Shown: positions 7,917 to 16,695, counted from the first letter of the stretch. The stretch is 64,000 bases of DNA from Microlunatus parietis (GCF_013407955.1 NZ_JACCBU010000001.1:1612001-1676000); one strand, 5' to 3'. A program made the numbers and translations. Notes: generated by a model from the sequence alone, not told the origin.

Positions 7917-9344
7917 TCAGGCCGGTTCGAAGACGACCGCTCCGCGCTCCAGTTCCTGCTTGATCAACCGGACCCGAAGCTCCTCGCCGAGCCGCAGCCG
8001 ATCACCGCGCACCGCCGCCTCGACGGCCGGTTCGGCGATCACGAGCTTGCCCTTGTCCCTGCGCTCGTCCAGTTCGGTGACCATCGCATCGAACACGGTG
8101 CCGCCGGCCGACCGCAGCACGGCCAACTCGACCAGGTCGAGGATCGCGCGCTCGTACCGCTTGGCCTGCTGCTCCGAGGCCGCCATCGTCTCCGGCAGCG
8201 CGGACAGTCCGGCCCGGATCCGGTCCGGCACCGGCTGCCCGGCGGACAGGGCGAGGCAGACCTCGCTCACATAGCGGTCCACCAGCCGGCGCAGCGGCGC
8301 GGTCGCGTGGGCGTACTCGACGGCCAGGGCGGCGTGCTGCGGCTGCTCGGGCGGCGCGCCGTCGAAGGCGGCATAGCCGGCGCCGCGGAACAGGCTGGTA
8401 CAGGCGGCCAGCATCGCGGCGTCGCGGGCCTGGGCCGGGTCGAGGGTCCGGACGAACTCGGGATAGGACAGCTCGTCCGGCCAGGTGATCCGCAGCGCCT
8501 TCGCGATCCGCCGCAGCCGGTGCAGCGACGAGTCCTCGGCCGGCGGCAGCGTCCGCAGTACGCCGATCCCGCCGTCCAGCATGATCCGGGCCGCCGCCAT
8601 CCCGGTCAGCAGCGAGATCTGCGCGTTCCAGCCCTCCACCGGCAGCGGCGACCGGAACTCCAGGGTCCAATGATCATCGGCGACGGCGACCTGTTGCTCC
8701 GGGATCGGCAGACTGACCCCGCCCCGGTCCCGTTCCTGCTGTTCCCGCAGTTGCCCGACGGTCCGGAGCAGCTCCAGCGACGGGCGAGGCGAGCCGCCGT
8801 CGAGTTCCTGCTGCGCCTGCAGGTACGTCAGCTGCTCCCGGCTCCGGACCAGCGCCCGCTGCACCGTGACCCCGGTCTGCCTGCCGGCCCGGTCCAGCAT
8901 GATCGTCCACAGCACGGCCGGCCGCACCTGGTCGGGCAGCAGGCTGGCCGCGTCCTCACTGAGCGCCGGCGGATGCAGCGGCGTCCGCCTGTCCGGGGCG
9001 TAGAGCGTCTGGCCGCGCTTGTGCGCCTCGGCGTCGACCGGCCCGTCCGGCTCGACGAAGGCACCGACGTCGGCGATCGCGTACGACACCACGAAGCCGT
9101 CCCCGGACTCGGCCAGGTGCAGGGCCTGGTCCAGGTCGCGGGATCCTTCCGGGTCGATCGTGATCAACTCCAGCTCGGTCCGGTCCAGCTCCGGCAGCCG
9201 CGGCTCCTTGGCGGCCCGCTCGGCCGCCGCGGTCACCTCGGCCGGGAACTCGTCGGGGAGCTGCAGTTCGGTGCGGAGGGCGGCCAGGCCGTCGGCCACC
9301 TCGGCCCTGGCGCGGTCGGACAGGGCTAGCTTGCGTGCCGGCAT
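7917..9344 (-). CDS. RNB-domain ribonuclease (RNase II/R-like)
   Basis: 475 residues, shorter than full RNase R (about 700-800), and lacking visible cold-shock and S1 domains; it is essentially a lone RNB domain. The catalytic metal-binding motif is IDPEGSRDLDQAL with Asp 64, 70 and 72, and the conserved C-terminal RNB signature ATAPLRRLVDRYVSE is near residue 355. Such short RNB proteins are typical of actinobacteria and degrade single-stranded RNA 3'-5'. It lies 21 bases downstream of the RNase H-like gene on the same strand. Confidence 0.88.
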   Translation of the reverse strand: MPARKLALSDRARAEVADGLAALRTELQLPDEFPAEVTAAAERAAKEPRLPELDRTELELITIDPEGSRDLDQALHLAESGDGFVVSYAIADVGAFVEPDGPVDAEAHKRGQTLYAPDRRTPLHPPALSEDAASLLPDQVRPAVLWTIMLDRAGRQTGVTVQRALVRSREQLTYLQAQQELDGGSPRPSLELLRTVGQLREQQERDRGGVSLPIPEQQVAVADDHWTLEFRSPLPVEGWNAQISLLTGMAAARIMLDGGIGVLRTLPPAEDSSLHRLRRIAKALRITWPDELSYPEFVRTLDPAQARDAAMLAACTSLFRGAGYAAFDGAPPEQPQHAALAVEYAHATAPLRRLVDRYVSEVCLALSAGQPVPDRIRAGLSALPETMAASEQQAKRYERAILDLVELAVLRSAGGTVFDAMVTELDERRDKGKLVIAEPAVEAAVRGDRLRLGEELRVRLIKQELERGAVVFEPA

Positions 9345-9365
9345 GACCCGGAGCCTAGCGGTCGA

Positions 9366-9827
9366 TCAGGCGATGCTGCGGGTGACCGGCTTGCCGTCGA
9401 GGGCTGCGTTGACCAGGGCGTCGGCCCGCTTGTTGCGTTCCCGCGGCACCCAGGCCCAGGTCACAGCCGGCGGCCGCAGCGCCGCCGCGCGCAGGGCCAG
9501 CGGCTTCAGGTCGGGATGCTTGATCTTCCAGCGACCGGCCATCTGCTCGATCACGAGCTTGGAGTCCATCCGTACCTCGACCTCGGCGGTCGGGTCGACC
9601 GCTCGGGCCAGTTCCAGCGCCGCGATCAGCCCGCGGTACTCGGCAACGTTGTTGGTGGCGACGCCGATCGGCAGGCCCTCCTCGGCCAGCAGTTCGCCGG
9701 TCTCGGCGTCGCAGACCAGAGCGCCGTACGCGGCCGGGCCGGGGTTGCCGCGAGCGCCGCCGTCGGCCTCGGCGATCAGCCGCCGGCGGGGCCGGCCGGC
9801 CGGCGGCTCGGGATCGAACAGGCTCAC
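9366..9827 (-). CDS. RNase HI-like protein
   Basis: 153 residues with the RNase H core: EADGGARGNPG (first Asp, residue 22), NNVAEYRGL (Glu 63), RMDSKLVIEQ (Asp 88) and the C-terminal NKRADALVNAAL (fourth acidic residue). It should cleave RNA in RNA-DNA hybrids. The start is GTG 9827; a longer frame exists but its extra 55 residues overlap the upstream gene. In mycobacteria this domain is fused to a CobC-type phosphatase (Rv2228c); here it stands alone, 10 bases after the zinc-ribbon gene, which is the usual upstream partner. Confidence 0.85.
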   Translation of the reverse strand: MSLFDPEPPAGRPRRRLIAEADGGARGNPGPAAYGALVCDAETGELLAEEGLPIGVATNNVAEYRGLIAALELARAVDPTAEVEVRMDSKLVIEQMAGRWKIKHPDLKPLALRAAALRPPAVTWAWVPRERNKRADALVNAALDGKPVTRSIA

Positions 9828-9837
9828 GGGTGTCGGG

Positions 9838-10551
9838 TCAGAGGCCGGAGTTCTCGGTCCGGACCAGGATCCGGCTGCACTCCTCGCAGCGCAGCACCTC
9901 GTCCTCCGGTGCGGCGGCGAACTGACGCAGCTCGGCCGCGTTGATCTCCAGCTGGCAGCCGGTGCAGCGACGGTTCCGCAACTCGGCGGCACCGACCCCG
10001 CTGTGGCTGGCCCGGACCTTCTCGTACAGGGCGAGCAGGTCGGCCGGAAGCTGCGGCTGGGCCGCGGTCCGTTCCGCCTTCCGTCCGGCCGCCTCGGCGT
10101 TGATCGCGGCGACCTTGGTGTCGCGTTCGCCGGTCAGCCGCTCCACCTCGGAACGGATCTTGTCGGCGGCGTTCCTCAGCTCATCGGCCCGGGCGGTCGC
10201 GGTCTCCAGCTTCTCCATCACCTCGAGCTCGGCGTCCTCCAGATCGGAGATCCGCTTGCGCAGATGGCCCACCTCGGCCACCAGCGACTCCAACTGCTTC
10301 GGGTCGCTGACCGAGCCGTCGGCGATCCGGGCCTCGTCCCGGGCCAGCCGCTGCCGTACCGGCTCGAGGTCGGACTCGGCCTTCGCCTGGTCGGCGCTCA
10401 GGTCACTGACCTCGGTCTCCGCCTGGACCAGGGCGGCCTCGGCCTCGTCCCGCTCCCGTTCCGCGGCCGCCAGTTGATCATGCTCGGGCAGGGTCTTGCG
10501 GCGGTGCAGCAGTTGAGCCAGTGCGCTGTCGATCTGCTGCAGAGCGAGCAA
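9838..10551 (-). CDS. Coiled-coil zinc-ribbon protein (CT398 type)
   Basis: At least 237 residues. A long antiparallel coiled coil rich in Glu, Ala and Arg spans residues 10-170; the C-terminus has a C4 zinc ribbon, CTGCQLEI and RCEECSRIL. Function in the family is unknown; it commonly sits next to RNase H genes, as here. The coordinates use the first canonical start (TTG 10551). Homologues begin M-K-A-D about ten codons earlier, and the frame here reads I-K-A-D-K-G-A-Q with AAGGGAG upstream of an ATC codon at 10581; an ATC start is therefore likely. Confidence 0.85.
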   Translation of the reverse strand: MLALQQIDSALAQLLHRRKTLPEHDQLAAAERERDEAEAALVQAETEVSDLSADQAKAESDLEPVRQRLARDEARIADGSVSDPKQLESLVAEVGHLRKRISDLEDAELEVMEKLETATARADELRNAADKIRSEVERLTGERDTKVAAINAEAAGRKAERTAAQPQLPADLLALYEKVRASHSGVGAAELRNRRCTGCQLEINAAELRQFAAAPEDEVLRCEECSRILVRTENSGL

Positions 10552-10730
10552 GCGCAGTTGGGCGCCCTTGTCGGCTTTGATGATGATCTCCCTTCGTGCG
10601 CCGTGAAGTTGTGCGTGCGAGCCTACTCAACCCGACCCGGGAATGAATCGGGCCTCCGCAGAGTTGGTCTGTTCGCCATGGATGTGCCCGCGCGCGGGCC
10701 GTCGTGAGGGCCCATTCAAGGAGAAGATCT

Positions 10731-11990
10731 ATGACGACCGCGCCTGCCCCGGAACCCGCCGCAGTAGCGGCGCCGGGCTCGCTGGCCGACCGCTTCGTCG
10801 GCGGAACCTACGTCCGGCTGGTCCTGGTGCTCGGCGCGCTCAGCGCTCTCGGCCCGCTGACCATCGACACCTATCTGCCGGCGCTGCCGACCCTGACCGC
10901 CGAACTGCAGGCGACCGACGCGCAGGCGCAACTGACCCTGACCGGCGTACTGGCCGGCATCGGGGTCGGGCAGTTGATCATCGGGCCGTTGTCCGACGCG
11001 GTCGGCCGCCGCCGCCCGCTGCTGATCGGCTTGCTCGGCCACGGACTGATGTCGGTGCTCTGCGCGCTCGCGCCGACGGTGACCATGCTGGCCGTGACCC
11101 GTACCGTGCAGGGCCTGGCCGGCGCCGCCGTCTCGGTGGTCGCGATGGCGATGGTGCGGGACCTGTTCACCGGGGTGAAGGCGGCCCAGTTGCTGTCCCG
11201 GCTGGTGCTGGTGATGGGCGTCGCGCCGATCCTGGCGCCGTCGCTCGGCGGCGCCCTGCTGCGCTTCACCTCCTGGCGCGGGATCTTCGTCGTGCTGGCG
11301 ATCGCGGCCGTCGGCCTGGTCGTGCTGGCCGCCGTGGCGCTGCCGGAGACGCTGCCGCCGGAACGCCGGCTGCCGGCCCGGATCGGCCGCTCGCTCGCCT
11401 CGTACCGCACGCTGCTCAGCGACCGCCTCTTCGTGATCATGGTCGGCATCGCCGGCCTGTCCTTCGCGACCATGTTCTGCTACATCGCCGGTTCGCCGTT
11501 CGTCCTGCAGCAGCTGTACGGCCTCACCCCGCAGCAGTACGGGCTCGCCTTCGGCATCATCGCCGCCGGCCTGATCGGCGTCTCCCAGATCAACCCGATC
11601 CTGGTCCGCCGGCACGGCCCGGTCAAAGTGCTCCGGGCCGGGATCGGCCTCGCCCTGCTGGGCAGCGTGATCACCCTGGTCATGGCCGCGACCGGCACCG
11701 GCGGGCTGCTCGGGCTGGTGATCCCGCTCTGGTTCGTGGTGGCGTCGGTCGGCCTGGCCTTCCCGAACGCCCCCGCCATCGCGCTCAGCCGGCACGGCGA
11801 AGCGGCCGGCGCGGCAGCCGCGCTGCTCGGTGCGGCCCAGTTCCTGGTCGGCGGGTTGGCGGCCCCGCTCGTCGGTGCGCTGGCCGACGGCACGGCCGTC
11901 CCGATGACCGCGATGATGGTCGTCACGACCGGCCTGGCGCTGACCCTGCTGGTGGTCGGCTGGCGCCGGATGTCGGCCTTCCAGTTCTGA
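10731..11990 (+). CDS. Bcr/CflA-family multidrug efflux MFS transporter
   Basis: 419 residues, the normal length. Twelve hydrophobic segments are visible. Bcr/CflA hallmarks include LGALSALGPLTIDTYLPALP in helix 1, the loop GPLSDAVGRRRPLL after helix 2, and the sequence ALALTPLVGALADG-like region near the C-terminus. Drug/H+ antiport is the family role. ATG 10731 has AAGGAG 8 bases upstream; a longer in-frame ORF has no such site. It lies between the divergent zinc-ribbon gene and HU. Confidence 0.88.
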   Translation: MTTAPAPEPAAVAAPGSLADRFVGGTYVRLVLVLGALSALGPLTIDTYLPALPTLTAELQATDAQAQLTLTGVLAGIGVGQLIIGPLSDAVGRRRPLLIGLLGHGLMSVLCALAPTVTMLAVTRTVQGLAGAAVSVVAMAMVRDLFTGVKAAQLLSRLVLVMGVAPILAPSLGGALLRFTSWRGIFVVLAIAAVGLVVLAAVALPETLPPERRLPARIGRSLASYRTLLSDRLFVIMVGIAGLSFATMFCYIAGSPFVLQQLYGLTPQQYGLAFGIIAAGLIGVSQINPILVRRHGPVKVLRAGIGLALLGSVITLVMAATGTGGLLGLVIPLWFVVASVGLAFPNAPAIALSRHGEAAGAAAALLGAAQFLVGGLAAPLVGALADGTAVPMTAMMVVTTGLALTLLVVGWRRMSAFQF

Positions 11991-12025
11991 CCGTCTGCCC
12001 TGGCGGGTAAGCTGACCGCCGCCTA

Positions 12026-12039
12026 GAGCCGTACGGCTC
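12026..12039. promoter_or_regulatory. 14-bp palindrome upstream of HU
   Basis: GAGCCGTACGGCTC is a perfect 14-bp palindrome ending 21 bases before the HU start codon. It could be an operator or a short leader hairpin before the AAGGAG ribosome-binding site. Function is not established. Confidence 0.35.
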
Positions 12040-12060
12040 ACACAACATTAAGGAGCAAGC

Positions 12061-12336
12061 GTGAATCGAGCCGAACTCACCACGGCGATCGCCAAGGAGA
12101 CCGAGCTGACGAAGGATTCCGTCGACCGGGTGCTGGACGCCCTCGCCGGGACCCTGGAGAAGGCCGTGTCCTCGGGCGACGAGGTGAAGTGGCCGGGCGT
12201 GTTCACCCTGGACGTGGTCGACCGGGCCGCGCGGCAGGGTCGGAACCCGCAGACGGGCGAGGCCATCGAGATCCCCGCCAGCAAGGCCGCCCGGCTCCGT
12301 CCGGGCACCCGACTGAAGAAGGCCGCCACCGCCTGA
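12061..12336 (+). CDS. hup: HU-family DNA-binding protein
   Basis: 91 residues, the classical short HU without the Lys/Ala-rich tail of mycobacterial HupB. It reads MNRAELTTAIAKETELTKDSV-type N-terminal helix, a dimer-core KWPGVFTLDVVDRAAR strand, and the DNA-binding beta-arm with NPQTGEAIEIPASKA near residues 62-74 (the NPxTGE signature). Nucleoid-associated architectural protein. The GTG start has AAGGAG 7 bases upstream. A strong shared terminator follows. Confidence 0.93.
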   Translation: MNRAELTTAIAKETELTKDSVDRVLDALAGTLEKAVSSGDEVKWPGVFTLDVVDRAARQGRNPQTGEAIEIPASKAARLRPGTRLKKAATA

Positions 12337-12347
12337 ACGATCGTGGC

Positions 12348-12392
12348 CTGAGCCTGCCGAACGCCCCTGACCAGGGGTTTCGGCAGGTTCAG
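12348..12392. terminator. Bidirectional terminator between hup and the phosphatase
   Basis: CTGAGCCTGCCGAA (12348-12361) pairs with TTCGGCAGGTTCAG (12379-12392) with one wobble, and CCCCTGACCAGGGG forms a second stem inside the loop. It lies between convergent genes, and the right arm contains the stop codon of the phosphatase gene (12389-12391). Confidence 0.75.
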
Positions 12393-12964
12393 GGTGCGTT
12401 CCACTGCAACAGGGCCGGCAGCTCCTTCTCCGTACCGAGCACCGACAGGGTGCCCGTGTGCAACGGAAAATGATCGCCCAGGCTGAGGTCGAGGCCCAGC
12501 CAGCACAGGGTCAGCGCCCTGAGCGCATGCCCGTGCCCGAAACAGATCGCCCGCTCGACGCCGGCGGCGCGGACCCGCGCGATCACCCGTTCCAAGCGTT
12601 CCCGGACCTGGCTTGCCGTCTCGCCGCCGGGCGACGGGAAGTCCCAGATCGTCCAGCCCGGCACCTCTTCCCGGATCTCGACGCTGGTCCGGCCCTCGTA
12701 GTCGCCGTAGTCCCACTCGACCAGGTCGTCGTCGATTGTCGGTGCCCCGGCCCCGGTGAAACCCGCCAGCTCGGCGGTCTGCCGGGCTCGTTGCCGCGGG
12801 CTGGACAGGATCAGGCCGAACCGCGCCGGATCGAGCCGGCCGGTCAGCGCCCGGGCCTGCTCCTCGCCGCGCGGCGTCAGCGGCAGGTCGGTCCGGGAGG
12901 TGTGCCGGCCGTTCGCGCTCCATTCGGTCTCGCCGTGCCGGACCAGGTACAGCTCGGTGCTCAT
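12389..12964 (-). CDS. Histidine phosphatase family protein (Rv3214-like)
   Basis: 191 residues. The catalytic motif LVRHGETEWSANGRHTSRTD is at residues 6-25 (nucleophile His in RHGE), with a second Arg/His in SSPRQRARQT and the general-acid Glu region VEWDYGDYEGRT; the closing His is in CFGHGHALRAL near residue 145. The WDYGDYEG pattern resembles the acid phosphatase Rv3214 rather than a true phosphoglycerate mutase. The start overlaps the stop of the upstream acyltransferase by 4 bases, so the pair is co-translated. Substrate unknown. Confidence 0.85.
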   Translation of the reverse strand: MSTELYLVRHGETEWSANGRHTSRTDLPLTPRGEEQARALTGRLDPARFGLILSSPRQRARQTAELAGFTGAGAPTIDDDLVEWDYGDYEGRTSVEIREEVPGWTIWDFPSPGGETASQVRERLERVIARVRAAGVERAICFGHGHALRALTLCWLGLDLSLGDHFPLHTGTLSVLGTEKELPALLQWNAP

Positions 12965-13854
12965 CGGTAGGCCTCGATGTCGACGGTCCCGCTGTAGACG
13001 TACCAGTGCTCGCCGGCCCGCAACCGGTCGACGATCAGCCGCTGCAGGGTGGTGTCCTGCGGCAGCGTGTCCAGGTCGACGTCGCCGCGGCGGGCGAAGG
13101 TGAAGAACAGGGCGTCGCCGTCGGCCTCCCGCGGGTTGTCCCGGAGCCGCCAGCGGCTCTGGAACCGGGCCATGTTGGACTCGGCCGGCAGGCCCTTGGT
13201 CAGTGCCGGGTCGAGCAGCCAGCTGCCGCAGTAGAACCGCACCGCCGGCTGGTCCGGGAAGTGCCGGTCGAAGAACGCCGCCGCGGCCGCGAAGGACTCG
13301 TCGACGCTCTGCGGCGTCAGCGGCCCGGTCCGCGGGATGTGCGTCGACAGCACCCAGGCGCCGTCCTCGCGGTCCCGTTCCAGATCGAACTGGAGCCGGC
13401 CGAGCCAGTAGAGGGCCGCCGACCAGGCGACCCGGAGCCAGCCGTACGTGTGCAGGCCGAAGCTGCCGTACGTGAGCCGGTGGACCCAGACCTGCTGGCC
13501 GAGGTCGGACAGGGAACGCCAGGACACGTCGTCCGGGATCTCGTGCGCGGCGTGGAACTCGCGCACCCGGTCGACGGTCGCGAGCAGGGTGAGCAGCGGC
13601 AGCACGCCGCCCCCGCCCGGTCCCTCGCTCTCGGCGTCGTACCCCGCCCAGGGGTCCTCGCCGTCGCGGTCGAACACCCCGATCGCCGCGGTCAGGGCCG
13701 CCGCACGCCGGTCGATCTCGGCCAGCAGCTCCGGTTCGCCGGCCACCCGCTTCGCCGCGGTCAGCAGGTCGGCCCGATCGTCGTCGCGGAAGCCGAGTGC
13801 CGCAGCCCGTTCGGGAAGATCAGGTCGAGTGAGTTCGGTGTACGCATCGGCCAC
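12961..13854 (-). CDS. Acyltransferase domain protein (NAT_N/GNAT_C type)
   Basis: 297 residues. The C-terminal half matches the GNAT_C pattern: DESFAAAAAFFDRHFP, then FYCGSWLLDPAL, then NMARFQSRWRL, and a final TLQRLIVDRLRAGEHWYVYSGTV-like segment. The N-terminal half (GQQVWVHRLTYGSFGLHTYGW) fits the partner NAT_N domain. Family members are predicted acyltransferases of unknown substrate. Co-translated with the phosphatase downstream. Divergent from the aminopeptidase P gene. Confidence 0.7.
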   Translation of the reverse strand: MADAYTELTRPDLPERAAALGFRDDDRADLLTAAKRVAGEPELLAEIDRRAAALTAAIGVFDRDGEDPWAGYDAESEGPGGGGVLPLLTLLATVDRVREFHAAHEIPDDVSWRSLSDLGQQVWVHRLTYGSFGLHTYGWLRVAWSAALYWLGRLQFDLERDREDGAWVLSTHIPRTGPLTPQSVDESFAAAAAFFDRHFPDQPAVRFYCGSWLLDPALTKGLPAESNMARFQSRWRLRDNPREADGDALFFTFARRGDVDLDTLPQDTTLQRLIVDRLRAGEHWYVYSGTVDIEAYR

Positions 13855-13946
13855 CCGACTACCCTAAGCCGCCCCCTGCCTGCCGGCCGTGATCGGGGAC
13901 CGGCCCTCGGCTTGGGTGGCGCACGGCCGTGATGGAGACTGACCTC

Positions 13947-15449
13947 ATGAGCAGCGAGAAGCAGCCGGCCCTGCCGAACCGTCAGACCCCGTTCTCCGAG
14001 GCCTTCAAGGCGTTCATCGGGACCGACTGGGCTCCGTACTCGACCGAGCTGCCCGACCCGCTGCCCGCGGCCTCGTACGCGGCGGAGCGGCGCGGCGCCA
14101 TCAGCGCCCGGTTCCCCGGCGAGCGGCTGGTCGTCCCGGCGGGCGGGTTGAAGATCCGCTCCAACGACACCGACTACCGCTACCGGCCGCATTCGGCGTT
14201 CGCCCACCTGACCGGCCTCGGCACCGACCGCGAACCGGATGCGGTGCTGGTGCTGGAGCCGACCGACGACGGCCACGACGCGACCTTGTACTTCAAGCCG
14301 CGGGCACCCCGCGACGCCGAGGAGTTCTACGCCAACGCGCGGTACGGGGAGATGTGGGTCGGCCAGCGCCCGTCGCTGGACGAGCTGAGCCGGCTCTGCG
14401 GGATTCGCTGCGTCGCGATCGAGGAACTCGACGACGAGCTGGCCAAGAACGCCGGCGACACCCCGATCCGGATCGTCGCCGACGCCGACCCCGACGTCAC
14501 CGCGCGGGTGGCCCGGATCCGTACCGAGGCAGGGATCTCGGCCGATCCGGCCGCCGCGGAGGAAGATCAGGTCGACCCCGACGCCGAGCTGGCGACCGCG
14601 CTCAGCGAGCTGCGGTTGATCAAGGACGAGTACGAGATCGAGCAGTTGCGCGAGGCCTGCGCCCGGACCGGCGAGGCGTTCGCCGCCGTCGTGGCGGACT
14701 TCCCGGAGGCGATCCGGCGCGGCCGCGGCGAGCGCTGGGTCGAGGGAGTCTTCGGCCTGCACGCGCGGCACGCCGGGAACGCCGTCGGCTACGACACCAT
14801 CGCCGCCTCCGGTGATCATGCCTGCACGCTGCACTGGATCCGCAACGACGGCGAACTGAGGTCCGGCGATTTGATCTTGATCGACGCCGGGATCGAATTG
14901 GATTCCTTGTATACGGCGGATATCACGCGCACCCTTCCGCTGTCCGGTACGTTCTCGGAGGCTCAGCGCGAGGTCTACCTGGCCGTGCTGGAGGCGCAGG
15001 AGGCCGGGTTCGAGGCCGCCGTGCCGGGCGCGAAGTTCTCCGACGTGCACGCCGCCGCGATCGAGGTGATCGCCCGCCGGCTGGCCGACTGGGGCATCCT
15101 CCCGGTCTCCGCCGAGGAGTCGCTGAACGCGGAGACCGGCGGCCAGCACCGCCGCTGGATGGTACACGGCACCTCGCACCACCTCGGCATCGACGTCCAC
15201 GACTGCGCCCAGGCCCGCCGCGAGAACTACCGCGAGGGCACCCTCGCTCCGGGCATGATCATCACCATCGAGCCCGGCCTCTACTTCAAGTCCGAGGATC
15301 TCCTGGTCCCCGAACGGTTCCGCGGCATCGGCGTCCGGATCGAGGACGACGTGTTGATCACCGAGACCGGCAACGAGAACCTCTCCGCCGGCCTCCCCCG
15401 TACCCCCGACGACGTCGAAGCCTGGATGAAGGACATCCTCGCCCCCTGA
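13947..15449 (+). CDS. pepP: Xaa-Pro aminopeptidase (aminopeptidase P, M24B)
   Basis: 500 residues. It removes N-terminal residues preceding proline using a dinuclear metal site. The M24 ligands are all visible: Asp pair in LIDAGIELDSLYTADITRT, His in HGTSHHLGIDVHD, Glu in ITIEPGLYF and Glu in GVRIEDDVLITETG. An N-terminal creatinase-like domain (residues 1-200) is present. I chose ATG 13947 because GGAG sits 9 bases upstream; GTG 13929 is the earliest option. Single gene between divergent and convergent neighbours. Confidence 0.92.
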   Translation: MSSEKQPALPNRQTPFSEAFKAFIGTDWAPYSTELPDPLPAASYAAERRGAISARFPGERLVVPAGGLKIRSNDTDYRYRPHSAFAHLTGLGTDREPDAVLVLEPTDDGHDATLYFKPRAPRDAEEFYANARYGEMWVGQRPSLDELSRLCGIRCVAIEELDDELAKNAGDTPIRIVADADPDVTARVARIRTEAGISADPAAAEEDQVDPDAELATALSELRLIKDEYEIEQLREACARTGEAFAAVVADFPEAIRRGRGERWVEGVFGLHARHAGNAVGYDTIAASGDHACTLHWIRNDGELRSGDLILIDAGIELDSLYTADITRTLPLSGTFSEAQREVYLAVLEAQEAGFEAAVPGAKFSDVHAAAIEVIARRLADWGILPVSAEESLNAETGGQHRRWMVHGTSHHLGIDVHDCAQARRENYREGTLAPGMIITIEPGLYFKSEDLLVPERFRGIGVRIEDDVLITETGNENLSAGLPRTPDDVEAWMKDILAP

Positions 15450-15494
15450 CCCAGGGCCGCGAGCTCGCCGATCGCGACTCGGCAAGCAGCGTGA

Positions 15495-15905
15495 TCAGAT
15501 GTCCGTGACCAGTTTGATCGGCTGGCCGGTGATCTTGGCTACGGTTCTGAAGTCTTTGTCGTCGCACAGGATCGTCAGGCGTTCACGTTCGGCGGTAGCG
15601 GCAATGAGCAGGTCGATGGGTCCGGCGGAGCGATGCTGCCCGGACTCGGTGAGGAGCTGCTGGACCTCTTGCGCACGTTCCCAGGCGTTGTGCGGCATCG
15701 GCACCCAGCCGAACACCTCGTGCAGCAACCGAATCTTCTCCAGGCGGTCGGCCAGGGAGCGGGCGGAGTAGAGGAACTCCATCTCCACGACCGGGCAGGT
15801 CGCGATGATTCCAGCAGCCAGTTGGTCTGACCAGGCTTGCCGCAGCTTGGCCTGCAGGATGCGGAACAAGCCCGAGGTGTCGATCAGGTACAGGGCGGGG
15901 ATCAC
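15495..15905 (-). CDS. vapC: PIN-domain toxin, VapC family
   Basis: 136 residues. The PIN acidic tetrad is readable: Asp in LIDTSGLF (residue 9), Glu in VEMEFL near residue 42, Asp in PIDLLIAATAE near residue 98 and Asp in CDDKDF near residue 115. VapC toxins are Mg-dependent endoribonucleases that cut tRNA or rRNA. The GTG start overlaps the VapB stop by 4 bases, the standard antitoxin-toxin arrangement. The four acidic residues are intact, so it is probably functional. Confidence 0.88.
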   Translation of the reverse strand: MIPALYLIDTSGLFRILQAKLRQAWSDQLAAGIIATCPVVEMEFLYSARSLADRLEKIRLLHEVFGWVPMPHNAWERAQEVQQLLTESGQHRSAGPIDLLIAATAERERLTILCDDKDFRTVAKITGQPIKLVTDI

Positions 15906-16120
15906 GTGCGATAGGCCGCTTTGTCACCGAGGAACTCGTCGAAGTCACCTCGGTCGGCCATCTCGCCAAGGTCGGACAGTGCCCGCAGTCGCACCAGCCG
16001 TTGACCGACCTCGCGGAGGGCGGCATTCACGGTGTCCTTCTTCGTCTTGGTGCCCAGGACTTCTGCCGCTGTTGCCAGAGCGTCCTGGTCGATCTCGATG
16101 GGAGTCTTCATGGCGGTCAT
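15902..16120 (-). CDS. vapB: VapB-family antitoxin
   Basis: 72 residues. The N-terminal ribbon-helix-helix reads MKTPIEIDQDALATAAEVLG followed by TKKDTVNAALREV, and the C-terminal toxin-binding tail has LGEMADRGDFDEFLGDKAAY. It neutralises VapC and represses the operon. The upstream 70 bases are AT-richer (CAGAATATCACAG), a likely promoter/operator. ATG 16120 or the internal ATG three codons later could be used. Confidence 0.85.
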   Translation of the reverse strand: MTAMKTPIEIDQDALATAAEVLGTKTKKDTVNAALREVGQRLVRLRALSDLGEMADRGDFDEFLGDKAAYRT

Positions 16121-16188
16121 CGCTCACCATCCTTCCGAACCACTGTCAGAATATCACAGACGTCCCGCCCGGACGTCCAAGGTATCCG

Positions 16189-16695
16189 TTATTCGAAGGC
16201 GGAGGCTCGGGCACCCGGCATTTGGAGCAGGAGTTCGCGGGCTTTGGCGGCGACCTTGTGCTCGCAGAGCACCTCGTACTTCGTGGCGATGGTCTGCGTC
16301 ACGGAGGTGAAGTCGCGCTTGCCCTGGGAGAGGGCGTAGCCGATGGCCTGGAAGACGATGCTGATCGCGATGCCGATCGCGAGGGCGACCAGGAACAGCA
16401 CCAGGATGTTCGGGACCGGGAGGAAGATCAACATCAGTAGACCGACCAGCAGGCCGGTCGACACGCCCGACTGCAACCCGTTGAGCAGCACGGTGCGCCA
16501 GGTCTTGCGGCCGAGCACCCGTTCCACCGACTTCAACTCGGTGCCGACGATCGCGAGATTCTGCACCTCGAACTTCTTGTCGGACAGGAAGTCGACCGCC
16601 TTCTGGGCGTCGGCGTAACTGCTGTAGATCCCGACCGACTGCGGGAACTCGAGCTCGAAGACCGAACTGACACCCTGCGACTGCGAGAACGCCAT
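16189..16695 (-). CDS. Membrane-anchored general stress (17M-like) domain protein
   Basis: 168 residues. The N-terminal part (VGIYSSYADAQKAVDFLSDKKFEVQNLAIVGT) has the general-stress-protein 17M fold often fused to membrane helices; two hydrophobic stretches follow (GLLVGLLMLIFLPVP and ILVLFLVALAIGIAISIVF). I chose ATG 16695, which has AGGAGG 5 bases upstream, rather than the longer frame. It is divergent from the MgtE-N/CBS gene, matching the Rv1234-Rv1232c neighbourhood of mycobacteria. Function unknown. Confidence 0.75.
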   Translation of the reverse strand: MAFSQSQGVSSVFELEFPQSVGIYSSYADAQKAVDFLSDKKFEVQNLAIVGTELKSVERVLGRKTWRTVLLNGLQSGVSTGLLVGLLMLIFLPVPNILVLFLVALAIGIAISIVFQAIGYALSQGKRDFTSVTQTIATKYEVLCEHKVAAKARELLLQMPGARASAFE

